11,731 nucleotides of DNA from Cytophagales bacterium. GTDB taxonomy: Bacteria; Bacteroidota; Bacteroidia; Cytophagales; 172606-1. The stretch spans positions 1-11,731 of the forward strand of contig JALOMD010000033.1 of the NCBI GenBank assembly GCA_025455595.1, read 5' to 3'. The position numbers and the translations under genes are program-made. Each line of letters starts with the position of its first letter. Within the stretch, counting starts at the first letter, position 1. The notes under the pieces were generated by a model, which searched no databases, had not been told where the DNA came from, and saw only the letters and a list, made by a program, of their open reading frames with translations. Positions 1 to 6,333 of this stretch are shown here, piece after piece.

Positions 1-21
1 CCATTTTCATCCTAACCGAAC

Positions 22-1119
22 ATGAAATATCCGACTCGTACCGCCGCCTTGCTGATGCTCGAAGACGGCACTTTGTACCGGGGATTCGCCTTGGGTAAAA
101 TCGGCACCAGCGGCGGTGAATTATGCTTCAACACGGGCATGACCGGTTACCAAGAAATCTACACCGACCCGTCGTACTTCGGCCAAATTATTGTGAATAC
201 CAATTCGCACATTGGCAATTACGGCACGGTGGACGAGGAGCAGGAGTCGGCAGCGGTGACCATCAGCGGCATGGTTTGTAACGCTTTCTCCACCATTCAC
301 TCGCGCAACGTGGCTGATGCATCGTTGCAAAGCTACTTCGAGAAAGCGGGCCTTGTCGGTATTTACGGTGTTGATACGCGGCAGATTGTCCAGCACATCC
401 GCAGCAAAGGTGCGATGAACGCTATCATTTCGTCAGAAATTGAAAGCGAGGCCGAATTGCGGGAGCAACTCCGCCAAGTGCCCGACATGAACGGGCTGGA
501 GCTATCGTCGCAAGTGAGTACGAAACAGGCCTATTTTGTAGGTGACGAGTCTGCCAAGCACAAAGTGGCCGTACTTGACTTGGGTATCAAATCCAGTATT
601 TTGAAGAACATGGCGGCGCGTGGCGTGTATTGCAAGGTGTTTCCGGCCAAGACTCCTTTCACTGAAATGGCCGCATGGAACCCAAACGGATATTTTATTT
701 CAAACGGCCCCGGCGACCCGGCCGCCATGCCTTACGCGGTTGAAACCGTGAAGCAAGCGTTGGAAACCGAAAAACCGCTTTTCGGCATTTGTCTCGGCCA
801 CCAGATACTCGCACTGGCCAGCGGCATTGAAACGTACAAAATGCACCACGGACATCGGGGACTGAACCACCCAGTGAAGAACCTGCTCACCGGAAAGGGC
901 GAAATCACGTCGCAAAACCACGGCTTTGCGGTGCGTGGCGACATGGTACGCGATTTCGACCACGTGGAAGTGACGCACATGAACCTGAACGACGACACCA
1001 TAGAAGGTATCCGCCGCAAAGACAAACCGGCGTTTTCGGTGCAATACCACCCCGAGTCGTCACCCGGCCCGCACGATTCACGCTATTTGTTCGACGATTT
1101 CGTGAAAATGATGGATTGA
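22..1119 (+). CDS. carA: Carbamoyl-phosphate synthase small (glutaminase) subunit
   Basis: The small chain of carbamoyl-phosphate synthase hydrolyses glutamine and passes ammonia to the large subunit CarB, which makes carbamoyl phosphate for pyrimidine and arginine synthesis in the cytoplasm. The 365-residue product has the usual family length. Residues 1-150 are the CarA-specific N-terminal domain (conserved block NTGMTGYQEIYTDPSY near 37-52). Residues about 181-365 are a class I glutamine amidotransferase domain, with nucleophile Cys257 in GICLGHQ and the His343/Glu345 pair in QYHPESSPGP. The ATG at 22 places the conserved N-terminus correctly, and only 21 bases lie upstream, so its promoter or upstream partner is outside the window. 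carB is not adjacent downstream: the next gene is convergent. A heptanucleotide repeat array begins two bases after the stop codon. Identification is firm; motifs are seen directly and the role is from family knowledge. Confidence 0.97.
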   Translation: MKYPTRTAALLMLEDGTLYRGFALGKIGTSGGELCFNTGMTGYQEIYTDPSYFGQIIVNTNSHIGNYGTVDEEQESAAVTISGMVCNAFSTIHSRNVADASLQSYFEKAGLVGIYGVDTRQIVQHIRSKGAMNAIISSEIESEAELREQLRQVPDMNGLELSSQVSTKQAYFVGDESAKHKVAVLDLGIKSSILKNMAARGVYCKVFPAKTPFTEMAAWNPNGYFISNGPGDPAAMPYAVETVKQALETEKPLFGICLGHQILALASGIETYKMHHGHRGLNHPVKNLLTGKGEITSQNHGFAVRGDMVRDFDHVEVTHMNLNDDTIEGIRRKDKPAFSVQYHPESSPGPHDSRYLFDDFVKMMD

Positions 1120-1120
1120 G

Positions 1121-1179
1121 TTCAGAAGTCAGAACTCAGAGGTCAGAAATGATTTCGGATTTGGGAGGGCGGATTTCGG
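1121..1179. repeat. Heptanucleotide tandem arrays H1a and H1b
   Basis: Two adjoining degenerate arrays with a 7-nt period begin just after the carA stop. Positions 1121-1148 hold four units of the form NTCAGAR. Positions 1152-1179 hold four units of the form AKKKSGG, three of them ATTTSGG. Continuing the second array's 7-nt phase lands exactly on the first core base of palindrome A1 at 1194. The period is read directly; function is unknown. Confidence 0.75.
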
Positions 1180-1192
1180 AAAAAAGTAGAAC

Positions 1193-1223
1193 GGCGTTTT
1201 GGGCGAATTTTGCTTAAAAAGCC
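1193..1223 (-). repeat. Element A copy A1 (29-bp palindrome core 1194-1222)
   Basis: This is a diverged copy of the repeated palindrome whose consensus arms are GCGTTTTRGGC and GCCCAAAACGC around a 7-nt A-rich centre. The consensus direction is on the minus strand. The degenerate arm still pairs on the plus strand through two G-T wobbles, with one true mismatch. Confidence 0.7.
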
Positions 1224-1228
1224 GGTTT

Positions 1229-1286
1229 GTCGTGGCATGACTGTGATATGCCTACCACGAACCGTCATGGCGAGTCATGCCACGGC
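1229..1286. repeat. Hairpin B-III between A1 and A2
   Basis: Arms at 1229-1242 (GTCGTGGCATGACT) and 1273-1286 (AGTCATGCCACGGC) form a 14-bp inverted repeat with one G-T wobble and a 30-nt loop. It lies between two copies of element A in the convergent carA / epimerase gap. A role in two-way termination is possible but there is no T-tract. Confidence 0.7.
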
Positions 1287-1320
1287 TATCTTTCCTCGCC
1301 GAACCGAAAACTTTAGCACA

Positions 1321-1353
1321 CGGCGTTTTAGGCAAAATTCGCCCAAAACGCCG
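1321..1353 (+). repeat. Element A copy A2
   Basis: A well-preserved copy: 13-nt arms at 1321-1333 and 1341-1353, with a single A/C mismatch and a 7-nt centre. Array H2 starts at the next base. Confidence 0.8.
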
Positions 1354-1381
1354 TTCTGACTTCTGACCTCTTAACTCTGAC
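1354..1381. repeat. Heptanucleotide array H2
   Basis: Four 7-nt units directly abut A2: TTCTGAC twice, then two diverged units (CTCTTAA, CTCTGAC). Read on the minus strand the units match array H1a (GTCAGAA type), so H1a and H2 form a large inverted repeat around A1-B-A2. The array overlaps the stop codon of the minus-strand epimerase (1371-1373) and encodes its last residues. Confidence 0.75.
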
Positions 1382-2447
1382 CTGATTTTTTGACTCCCAA
1401 GCCCGGCTCACCGTTGATGGACATGAAGCCGTCGCGGAGGACGAAACCGCCGGAAACCACATCTTTCGCCAAATCGAGGCTGCCGTCAAGGTCGAGGTAT
1501 TTGGTGTTCGGGCAGGCCAAAGCCGTATGCAAAGCCGCCGTGATGCTGACAATGCTTTCGTCGTTGCAGCCCCACATCAGGTCAATGTTGGCCTGGCGGG
1601 CAATGCTGGCGATTTCCAGTGCCTGCGTAATACCACCGCATTTCATCAACTTGATGTTGAAAATGCCGCAAGCCGCCGGAGGCTCGGCCAAGTGAAAGGC
1701 ACTGAGCGGTGTAATCAACGACTCGTCCGCCGCGATGGGCAGCTTCATGCGGTCAGGCAGGCTTTTCATTTCCGCCACGGCATTTGCGGGCAGCGGCTGC
1801 TCAATCAGTTCTAAGTTCAGGCCGGCGGTTTTGAGATAAAAACGCCCCAAATCCTGAACGGTGTAGGCTTGGTTGGCATCCACCCGAACGGTCACCTTGT
1901 TGCCGAAGCGTTCCCGGAGCTTGACCAGACGTTCCACGTCTTCATCCAGCGAGCTGCCCAATTTCACTTTCAGCACCCGGAATCCGCGTTGCAAATACTC
2001 GTCGGCCTCGGCGAGTGTCTCGTCCACGTTTTTGATGCCAATGGTGACTGAGGTTGGCAACGAATGTATTTTTTGCCCCAAAAACGCGGCCAACGGCACG
2101 CCCAAATGTTTGGCAAACAAATCGTGCAGGGCCGTTTCCAACGCAATGCGTACACCCGGATTTTTCGGAAACCTTTCTTGAACCTCGCGGCAAAGCACGC
2201 CCAAGTGACGTGCGTCGCGGTAGAGCAACCAGTCGAGGTGCGGCGGCTGGAGTTCGCGCCACGTGTCGTCCAGCGACTCGCCTACTACGTACTTGCTCGG
2301 GTTGGCGGCACCGAGACCGTAAAGCCCGTTGTCCGCCACGATTTCAACGATGCAGTTCTCGACGGAAGTGACGGTTTTGTAGGCAATGCTGTAAGGACGG
2401 GTCAAAGCCAAGTCGGCTCGGTTTACATGGATGTGTTTGATTTTCAT
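1371..2447 (-). CDS. L-Ala-D/L-Glu (dipeptide) epimerase, enolase superfamily
   Basis: A muconate-lactonizing subgroup enzyme that epimerises the dipeptide L-Ala-D-Glu released from murein peptides, a cytoplasmic step in cell-wall recycling or peptide catabolism. The 358-residue product shows the expected catalytic set: Lys160-x-Lys162 (LKVKLG), metal ligands Asp190 (VDAN), Glu216 (IEQP) and Asp241 (ADES), and second-face base Lys266 (IKLMKCGG). MWGCNDESIVS near 291-301 and the Asp319-x-Asp321 pair in YLDLDGS fit dipeptide epimerases, where this DxD contacts the substrate ammonium group. I start at 2447 (MKIKHIHV). The open frame runs on to 2603, but that extension reads through hairpin B-IV and palindrome A3, so it is not coding. 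The C-terminal SGQS lies in a heptamer array. Orthologous enzymes may accept other dipeptides, so substrate is inferred. Confidence 0.92.
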   Translation of the reverse strand: MKIKHIHVNRADLALTRPYSIAYKTVTSVENCIVEIVADNGLYGLGAANPSKYVVGESLDDTWRELQPPHLDWLLYRDARHLGVLCREVQERFPKNPGVRIALETALHDLFAKHLGVPLAAFLGQKIHSLPTSVTIGIKNVDETLAEADEYLQRGFRVLKVKLGSSLDEDVERLVKLRERFGNKVTVRVDANQAYTVQDLGRFYLKTAGLNLELIEQPLPANAVAEMKSLPDRMKLPIAADESLITPLSAFHLAEPPAACGIFNIKLMKCGGITQALEIASIARQANIDLMWGCNDESIVSITAALHTALACPNTKYLDLDGSLDLAKDVVSGGFVLRDGFMSINGEPGLGVKKSGQS

Positions 2448-2474
2448 AGGAGAGGCTGTGTATAAGGTACGAAA

Positions 2475-2507
2475 AACCTTCATAGGGTTTTGAACCCTAT
2501 GAAGGTT
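2475..2507. repeat. Hairpin B-IV copy 1
   Basis: A perfect 15-bp inverted repeat (AACCTTCATAGGGTT and its complement) with a 3-nt loop. It lies 28 bp upstream of the epimerase start and 6 bp from palindrome A3. The same hairpin followed by an A copy recurs at 5511-5579. Confidence 0.85.
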
Positions 2508-2513
2508 GTGTAA

Positions 2514-2542
2514 GCGTTTTAGGCAAAAAATGCCCAAAACGC
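2514..2542 (+). repeat. Element A copy A3
   Basis: A consensus-like 29-bp copy: GCGTTTTAGGC, a centre AAAAAAT, then GCCCAAAACGC. It is followed by a short T-run (CTTTT) at 2543-2547, so it could add to termination on the plus strand, although no plus-strand gene is seen there. Confidence 0.8.
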
Positions 2543-2604
2543 CTTTTCTGTTCGATTGCCGGTTGTCAGGGCGTACAGCAAAACTGCGAAAGAATGCGGA
2601 CAAT

Positions 2605-2629
2605 AAAAAAGGACGGTGTCAAACCGTCC
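2605..2629 (-). terminator. Rho-independent terminator
   Basis: On the minus strand a GGACGGT / ACCGTCC stem (2611-2617 and 2623-2629, 5-nt loop) is followed by six Ts (2610-2605). It should end a minus-strand transcript arriving from the exporter gene or the 22-residue ORF, insulating the epimerase, which then needs its own promoter in 2448-2604. I found no clear TAnnTTTG there. Confidence 0.8.
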
Positions 2630-2661
2630 CTTGGTGGAATCCTTTGGCGAAAACCGGCAGG

Positions 2662-2730
2662 TTACCAAACCGAAATACCGATGGCGACCAATACGCCGAG
2701 TTTGCAGAGGTTCAAAACAGTTTTTGACAT
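2662..2730 (-). CDS. Possible 22-residue membrane peptide
   Basis: An ATG-to-TAA frame of 22 residues with two early lysines (positions 3 and 10), a hydrophobic core LGVLVAIGISVW at 11-22, and a stop straight after the final Trp. It could form one short transmembrane helix. It lies 118 bp downstream of the exporter stop on the same strand, and its stop is 32 bp before the strong terminator at 2605-2629, so it sits in the last transcribed segment before a real transcript end. I recognise no family. A chance ORF in a 3' untranslated region is a serious alternative, since frames this short are common and no promoter or ribosome-binding site supports it. Confidence 0.35.
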   Translation of the reverse strand: MSKTVLNLCKLGVLVAIGISVW

Positions 2731-2848
2731 GGTCGTTGACTGGATGCTTGCCTCTTTATGACACCGAACCGCGAGAGGTAACCTTGCCTCGTTCGTCAAA
2801 ATTGCGTTGGAGGCGGCTTGGTCACGTAAGTTTTACTGGACAAACCTG

Positions 2849-5293
2849 CTAATCCTCCCAGTTTCCGGGGCGGCGCACGGTCAGTTGGCTCAAGTTGATT
2901 TCCTCGTCTTCGTCTTCCAGATAGAAATTATGGTAGTCTTCCAGCGTGATGTTTTCGTTGCGGGTCGTCTTGCCTGTGTCAAAACTGTTGAGCAGCGTGG
3001 GCAGGAGTGTTAGATTGGTAATCATCGAAATCAGCATGGAAAGCGACATCAGGATGCCCAGCGACTTGGTGCCACCGAAACTCGAACCCACGAAAATGAC
3101 GAAACCGACGAACAGGATAATCGAAGTGTAAATGATGCTCGGGCCGGTTTCCATCAGCGTTTGCGACACGGCATATTTCACGCGTAATTTTTTATAGAAA
3201 ATCTCCTGCCGGTAATGCGCCAAGTAGTGGATGGAACTGTCCACGATAATGCCGAAAGAAATGCTGAAGATCAGCGAGGTGCTGGGCTTGAGGGCAATGT
3301 CCAAGAAACCCATCAGTCCGCCGGTGAGAATCAACGCGACGGCATTCGGAATGATGGAAATGACCACGATGCGCAGGTTCAGGAACAGCAGCCCGATCAT
3401 GCACACAATGACCACAAAGGCCGTAACCAAGCTTGAAGCCAAGCTCTGGCTCAAGTAGTTGTTGCCTTTCGAGAACAGCACCGTGGTTCCGGTTACCCGC
3501 GCCTTCAGCGGCGTGCCGGCAAAACTCTTTTCGATGGCCGGATGGATCAAGTTGCGCAGCGTGGTGTCCACCGAGTAAGAGCCGAGGTCGGCTATTTTCA
3601 TGGAAATGCGCACGTAACGGCCAGTGGAATCCACGAACGAATTCAGCAGGCGGTTGCTCATGTTGGCGGTATCACGGCGCGGCGTACCCGACATCATGTT
3701 CTTGAGGTAAAGCAGCACAAAACCCCGGTCAAGGCGGGTGGGCAGTCCGTAGAAATCGGGGTTGTTGTTGTAGTACGCCTGCCGGGCCGCTTTCACGAAT
3801 TCAACCGGCGAAACCGGCTTGGTGATGTTGTGGTGCCCGGATATGGTGCTGGCGAACTCGTCAATTTTTTCCAAGTTCTTGAGTTTCAGTACGCCGCGTT
3901 TCTCACCCGTATCCACCACCACCTCCAGCGGCATGATGCCTTGGAAGTGCCGCTCAAAGAACCGCAGGTCCTGTACCACGTCGCTGTCTTCGGGCAAGTC
4001 GTCAACCATGTAGCTGATGGATTGCACGCGGTAAATGCCCCAAAGCGACACCAACACCGCCACGACCGTAATGCCGTAAATCCAGTTGGGATGCGAGTTG
4101 ATGCGGCGGTCAATCCACGTCAGCACGCTTTGCATGGGCCGCGACTGCAAATAACGCAGCTTTTTGGCCGAAGGCGCGGGCATGTACGAGAAGAATACCG
4201 GAATGACAATCAGGCAAATGAAGAACGCGACGAATACGTTCAGCCCGGCCACCAGCCCGAATTCTTCCAAAATCGTCACGTCTGTAAAAAGCAAGCCCAC
4301 AAAACCCGCCGCCGTGGTGGCATTGATGAGAAACGCCGCCAGCCCCAGTTTGGCAATGGTGCGGATCAGGGCACGGGCACGGTTGCCGTGGCGGGTGTAT
4401 TCGAGGTGGTATTTGTTGAGCAGGTAAACGCACGTGGGCACCGTCATCACGATGATGATGGCTGGCAGCAGGGCGGTGAGCAGGTTGATTTTGTAGCCGA
4501 ACAGGCCCATTGTGCCCACCGTCCAGACCAACACCACGCCGATGGCCAGCGTACAGCCGATGACCGCATCCCACGCCCGGAAGAAAGCGTAAATCGTCAC
4601 GATGGTCACCAGCACCGAAAGCACCAGAAACATCTGCAACTCGCCGCGCACTTTCGTGGAAAGCACCGAACGCACGAACGGCACCCCGGCGTAGTGCAGT
4701 TTGATGCCCGTTTGCTTGCTGAACGCCTCGCCCGCCGCCATGATTTGGTTGGTCAGCGGCACCCGGTCGGGCGAATTCAACACGGCTTTGTCAATCGAAA
4801 CCAGAATAACCGTGGCACCGGTTCGGGTGTTGATCACTTGGTCTTTGTAGAACTGCAACTGGGTCACAAAACGCAGCATGCTGTCAAGTTCGGCTTGCGA
4901 CGACAACCCAGTGCGAAAAATCTTTTCGGGATACAGTCGCTTTTGCGCCGTGTCTTTGGCAAGGTATTGCAGGCGGGGCAGGGCAGTCACATTGGCAATG
5001 CCCGGCAATTCGGCAATTTGCTGCGTAAAGTGCTGAAAGCGACGGAAGTTGTCGAGCCGGTACGCCGCGCTGTCTTGCAAGCCGATGGCGATGATATTGG
5101 CATCCTCGCCAAACGTTTGCTTGAATTCCCGGAAATACACCATCTCCGGGTCGTTCACGGGCACCACCGCCGTGTAGTCGTAGCTCATTTCCAAGTGGCG
5201 CATTTGGTAGCCCACCAAAGCCGTGGCAACGGCCAGCAGAACAATGAGTGCAACCCGGTTCTTGATAATCAGTCGCGCAATGGCGGTCCACAT
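2849..5293 (-). CDS. RND superfamily exporter, MMPL/HAE3 type
   Basis: An inner-membrane proton-driven exporter of the hydrophobe/amphiphile efflux-3 or MMPL kind; the substrate is unknown. The 814-residue chain has the classic duplicated layout. Helix 1 is at about 12-29, with a large periplasmic loop 30-218. Helices 2-6 span about 219-370, helix 7 about 403-422, a second loop 423-615 and helices 8-12 about 616-770. The helix-4-like segment GIIVDSSIHYLAHYRQE (681-697) matches the conserved MMPL motif with a membrane-embedded acidic residue. I start at 5293 (MWTAIARLIIKNR), which gives the usual short cytoplasmic N-terminus; the frame extends to 5368 with a Cys/Arg-rich stretch unlikely to be coding. 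The cytoplasmic tail, about 771-814, is acidic (YLEDEDEE). No adaptor or TolC gene is adjacent. Monotopic lipid or hopanoid export is typical of the family but unproven here. Confidence 0.9.
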   Translation of the reverse strand: MWTAIARLIIKNRVALIVLLAVATALVGYQMRHLEMSYDYTAVVPVNDPEMVYFREFKQTFGEDANIIAIGLQDSAAYRLDNFRRFQHFTQQIAELPGIANVTALPRLQYLAKDTAQKRLYPEKIFRTGLSSQAELDSMLRFVTQLQFYKDQVINTRTGATVILVSIDKAVLNSPDRVPLTNQIMAAGEAFSKQTGIKLHYAGVPFVRSVLSTKVRGELQMFLVLSVLVTIVTIYAFFRAWDAVIGCTLAIGVVLVWTVGTMGLFGYKINLLTALLPAIIIVMTVPTCVYLLNKYHLEYTRHGNRARALIRTIAKLGLAAFLINATTAAGFVGLLFTDVTILEEFGLVAGLNVFVAFFICLIVIPVFFSYMPAPSAKKLRYLQSRPMQSVLTWIDRRINSHPNWIYGITVVAVLVSLWGIYRVQSISYMVDDLPEDSDVVQDLRFFERHFQGIMPLEVVVDTGEKRGVLKLKNLEKIDEFASTISGHHNITKPVSPVEFVKAARQAYYNNNPDFYGLPTRLDRGFVLLYLKNMMSGTPRRDTANMSNRLLNSFVDSTGRYVRISMKIADLGSYSVDTTLRNLIHPAIEKSFAGTPLKARVTGTTVLFSKGNNYLSQSLASSLVTAFVVIVCMIGLLFLNLRIVVISIIPNAVALILTGGLMGFLDIALKPSTSLIFSISFGIIVDSSIHYLAHYRQEIFYKKLRVKYAVSQTLMETGPSIIYTSIILFVGFVIFVGSSFGGTKSLGILMSLSMLISMITNLTLLPTLLNSFDTGKTTRNENITLEDYHNFYLEDEDEEINLSQLTVRRPGNWED

Positions 5294-5387
5294 CGCTGTG
5301 CAGCAAAAAATCTGACAATATTTGAAAGTAACAGAGGAAACACACCGACGAGGAGGGCGGCAGCTCACGTTGCTCTGGAAAACGGGG

Positions 5388-5395
5388 CAAATGTA
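5388..5395 (-). promoter_or_regulatory. Candidate promoter -7 box for the exporter gene
   Basis: On the minus strand TACATTTG matches the Bacteroidota -7 consensus TAnnTTTG, 94 bp upstream of the chosen start at 5293. The -33 position has no TTG (nearest is TTA), so support is partial. Confidence 0.35.
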
Positions 5396-5464
5396 CGCAT
5401 TCTGCGGGACAGTGGTAACCGGATTCTTGATGTCCGGTCTTGGCTACTGACAGCCGCAAAACTC

Positions 5465-5476
5465 GCGTTTTGGGCA
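5465..5476 (+). repeat. Half copy of element A (A4)
   Basis: Only the left arm and one centre base (GCGTTTTGGGCA) are present. The right arm is missing and a TCCCGA hairpin follows two bases later. Confidence 0.55.
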
Positions 5477-5477
5477 A

Positions 5478-5493
5478 TCCCGACTCGTCGGGA
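5478..5493. repeat. Short perfect hairpin TCCCGA / TCGGGA
   Basis: A 6-bp GC-rich perfect stem with a CTCG loop, with no adjacent T-tract. It occupies the position next to a half A element where other gaps carry larger B hairpins. Confidence 0.6.
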
Positions 5494-5510
5494 CGCCAAC
5501 GTGCGGGAAA

Positions 5511-5543
5511 AACCTTCATAGGGTTCGCAACCCTATGAAGGTT
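5511..5543. repeat. Hairpin B-IV copy 2
   Basis: The arms are identical to copy 1 at 2475-2507 (15 bp perfect). Only the 3-nt loop differs (CGC instead of TTG). The same orientation and spacing to a following A element make it a composite repeat. Confidence 0.85.
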
Positions 5544-5550
5544 ATACAGT

Positions 5551-5579
5551 CGGTTTAGCCGTTTTTTGCTCAAAACGCC
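5551..5579 (-). repeat. Element A copy A5 (diverged)
   Basis: The consensus direction is on the minus strand: GCGTTTTGAGC, a centre AAAAAAC, then a degenerate arm GGCTAAACCG. It is followed by a T-run at 5580-5584. Confidence 0.6.
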
Positions 5580-5622
5580 TTTTTCATTTGTTACTCATGA
5601 CTGAGCACTTAATTATCCGCAC

Positions 5623-5659
5623 TTTGTTGCACGGAAGTCCGATTTGTCTATTAAATTTG
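5623..5659 (+). promoter_or_regulatory. Candidate Bacteroidota promoter for the 85-residue gene
   Basis: TTTGTTG at 5623-5629 and TAAATTTG at 5652-5659 (an exact TAnnTTTG) are 22 bp apart. A start near 5665 would leave a leader of about 105 nt before the ATG at 5772. Confidence 0.5.
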
Positions 5660-5771
5660 CGCCACTTTGGTGTGTCAAAACCCACCGAGGCGAAGGCGGC
5701 GCAAGTTCTTCCGAACATCGGGCTGCTCGGCTGTTCAGGAATGAAAACTCAACCATTCAATACTATTCTCC

Positions 5772-6029
5772 ATGCGTGACTTAAAAGTATTCGTCGGGGT
5801 GCTTGTTTTACTGTTTATGGCCTTCAAAGGCACCCAATGCGGCTCCCGATACAACACCATTGTACAAAAAGACCCGCGCGCAGGCGACACCTACGTGTAC
5901 GGTGAAATTGACGGGCCTCCCAAACAACTGGCCAACAAATACGAAGCCGACTCGGTGCAAGACCGCAAGGCCAACGAAATCCGTGAGAAGTTCTTCGGCG
6001 GGGCAGGCCAAGCCGAATCCGGCAACTGA
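5772..6029 (+). CDS. Small membrane-anchored or exported protein, 85 residues, unknown
   Basis: I do not recognise a family. Residues 1-18 (MRDLKVFVGVLVLLFMAF) are a single hydrophobic helix after a short charged start. The remaining 67 residues are polar, with charged segments such as KYEADSVQDRKANEIREKFF (55-74) that could be helical. Cys23 follows the helix, but the residues before it (KGTQ) do not make a good lipobox, so a signal anchor or cleaved signal peptide is more likely than a lipoprotein. It has a candidate promoter upstream and a rho-independent terminator 18 bp after its stop, so it is probably a monocistronic transcript. An alternative overlapping plus-strand frame (5588-5779) is poorly supported. 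That it is a gene is fairly sure; its role is unknown. Confidence 0.7.
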   Translation: MRDLKVFVGVLVLLFMAFKGTQCGSRYNTIVQKDPRAGDTYVYGEIDGPPKQLANKYEADSVQDRKANEIREKFFGGAGQAESGN

Positions 6030-6047
6030 CCCGTGACATAAAATGTG

Positions 6048-6080
6048 AAAAGGTGCGTTCCTGCACCTTTTTTTGTTTTT
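6048..6080 (+). terminator. Rho-independent terminator after the 85-residue gene
   Basis: Stem AAAAGGTGC / GCACCTTTT with a 6-nt loop, followed by a run of seven Ts (6068-6074), one G and five more Ts. It lies 18 bp after the stop codon at 6029. Confidence 0.9.
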
Positions 6081-6109
6081 GGTGAAACTTTAGGCGAAGT
6101 TAGATTTTG
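6078..6109 (+). promoter_or_regulatory. Candidate promoter for fbaB
   Basis: TTTG at 6078-6081, a 19-bp spacer, then TAGATTTTG at 6101-6109, which is TAnnTTTG with one extra base. Transcription would begin near palindrome A6, so the whole A-B-A-H cluster would lie in the 5' leader. It is a weak call. Confidence 0.35.
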
Positions 6110-6114
6110 TACCG

Positions 6115-6145
6115 AGCGTTTTGGGCAAAAAACACCCAAAACGCT
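6115..6145 (+). repeat. Element A copy A6
   Basis: Eleven-base arms AGCGTTTTGGG and CCCAAAACGCT pair perfectly around the A-rich centre. Hairpin B-II begins four bases later. Confidence 0.8.
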
Positions 6146-6148
6146 TCT

Positions 6149-6263
6149 GTCAGAACCATGATTTGTCGGATTAGCGGATTACCTTGATTGAAAGGAAAGA
6201 AATCATGTCAATCCTGTAATCCTACGAAACGACGGTTCGGCGAAGCCAATCAAGGTTCTGGCA
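6149..6263. repeat. Large hairpin B-II between A6 and A7
   Basis: Outer arms GTCAGAACC (6149-6157) and GGTTCTGGC (6255-6263) enclose a second inverted pair, GGATTAC (about 6176) and GTAATCC (about 6215), with about 20 unpaired bases on the right side. The outer sequence GTCAGAAC..TGATTT is shared with hairpin B-I at 7478-7571, so the two are members of one family with diverged interiors. Confidence 0.65.
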
Positions 6264-6268
6264 ATAAA

Positions 6269-6299
6269 GCCGTTTTGGGCAAAAATCGCCCAAAACACC
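6269..6299 (+). repeat. Element A copy A7
   Basis: Inner arms CGTTTTGGGC and GCCCAAAAC pair around AAAAATC; the outermost bases are diverged. It lies six bases after B-II and is followed after one base by array H5. Confidence 0.75.
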
Positions 6300-6300
6300 T

Positions 6301-6328
6301 TCGTCATTCGTACCTCGTAAATCGTACT
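6301..6328. repeat. Heptanucleotide array H5
   Basis: Four 7-nt units all starting TCGT (TCGTCAT, then three of the form TCGTAMH) end five bases before the fbaB start codon, so the array fills the immediate upstream leader. Confidence 0.8.
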
Positions 6329-6333
6329 TCAAA

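Larger units (their letters stand above)
5294..5771. other. Divergent intergenic region, 478 bp
   Basis: This gap between the minus-strand exporter and the plus-strand 85-residue gene holds candidate promoters on both strands (5388-5395 minus; 5623-5659 plus). Between them is a repeat cluster at 5465-5579: half palindrome A4, a TCCCGA hairpin, hairpin B-IV copy 2 and palindrome A5. Three weak ACT-starting heptads lie at 5593-5613. No convincing gene is present. Confidence 0.7.
6030..6333. other. Intergenic region before fbaB, 304 bp
   Basis: In order it holds a terminator (6048-6080), a candidate promoter (6078-6109), palindrome A6, the large hairpin B-II, palindrome A7 and heptamer array H5, which ends 5 bp before the fbaB start. 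No gene is seen. Confidence 0.75.

Noticed and set aside
1248..1316. 22-codon frame within the carA / epimerase gap
   Set aside because: It is formed largely from hairpin B-III and has a polar unremarkable product; a chance ORF in a repeat.
2448..2603. N-terminal extension of the epimerase frame
   Set aside because: It translates hairpin B-IV and palindrome A3, which also occur between other genes, and the enzyme N-terminus aligns at 2447.
3542..5521. 659-codon open frame on the plus strand
   Set aside because: It is antisense to the exporter gene, whose family motifs and helices are clear. The product is His/Arg/Gln-rich with no domain, as expected from the complement of a biased coding frame.
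5588..5779. 63-codon plus-strand frame before the 85-residue gene
   Set aside because: It spans the candidate promoter, overlaps the next start and has no recognisable segment; more likely leader or promoter DNA.
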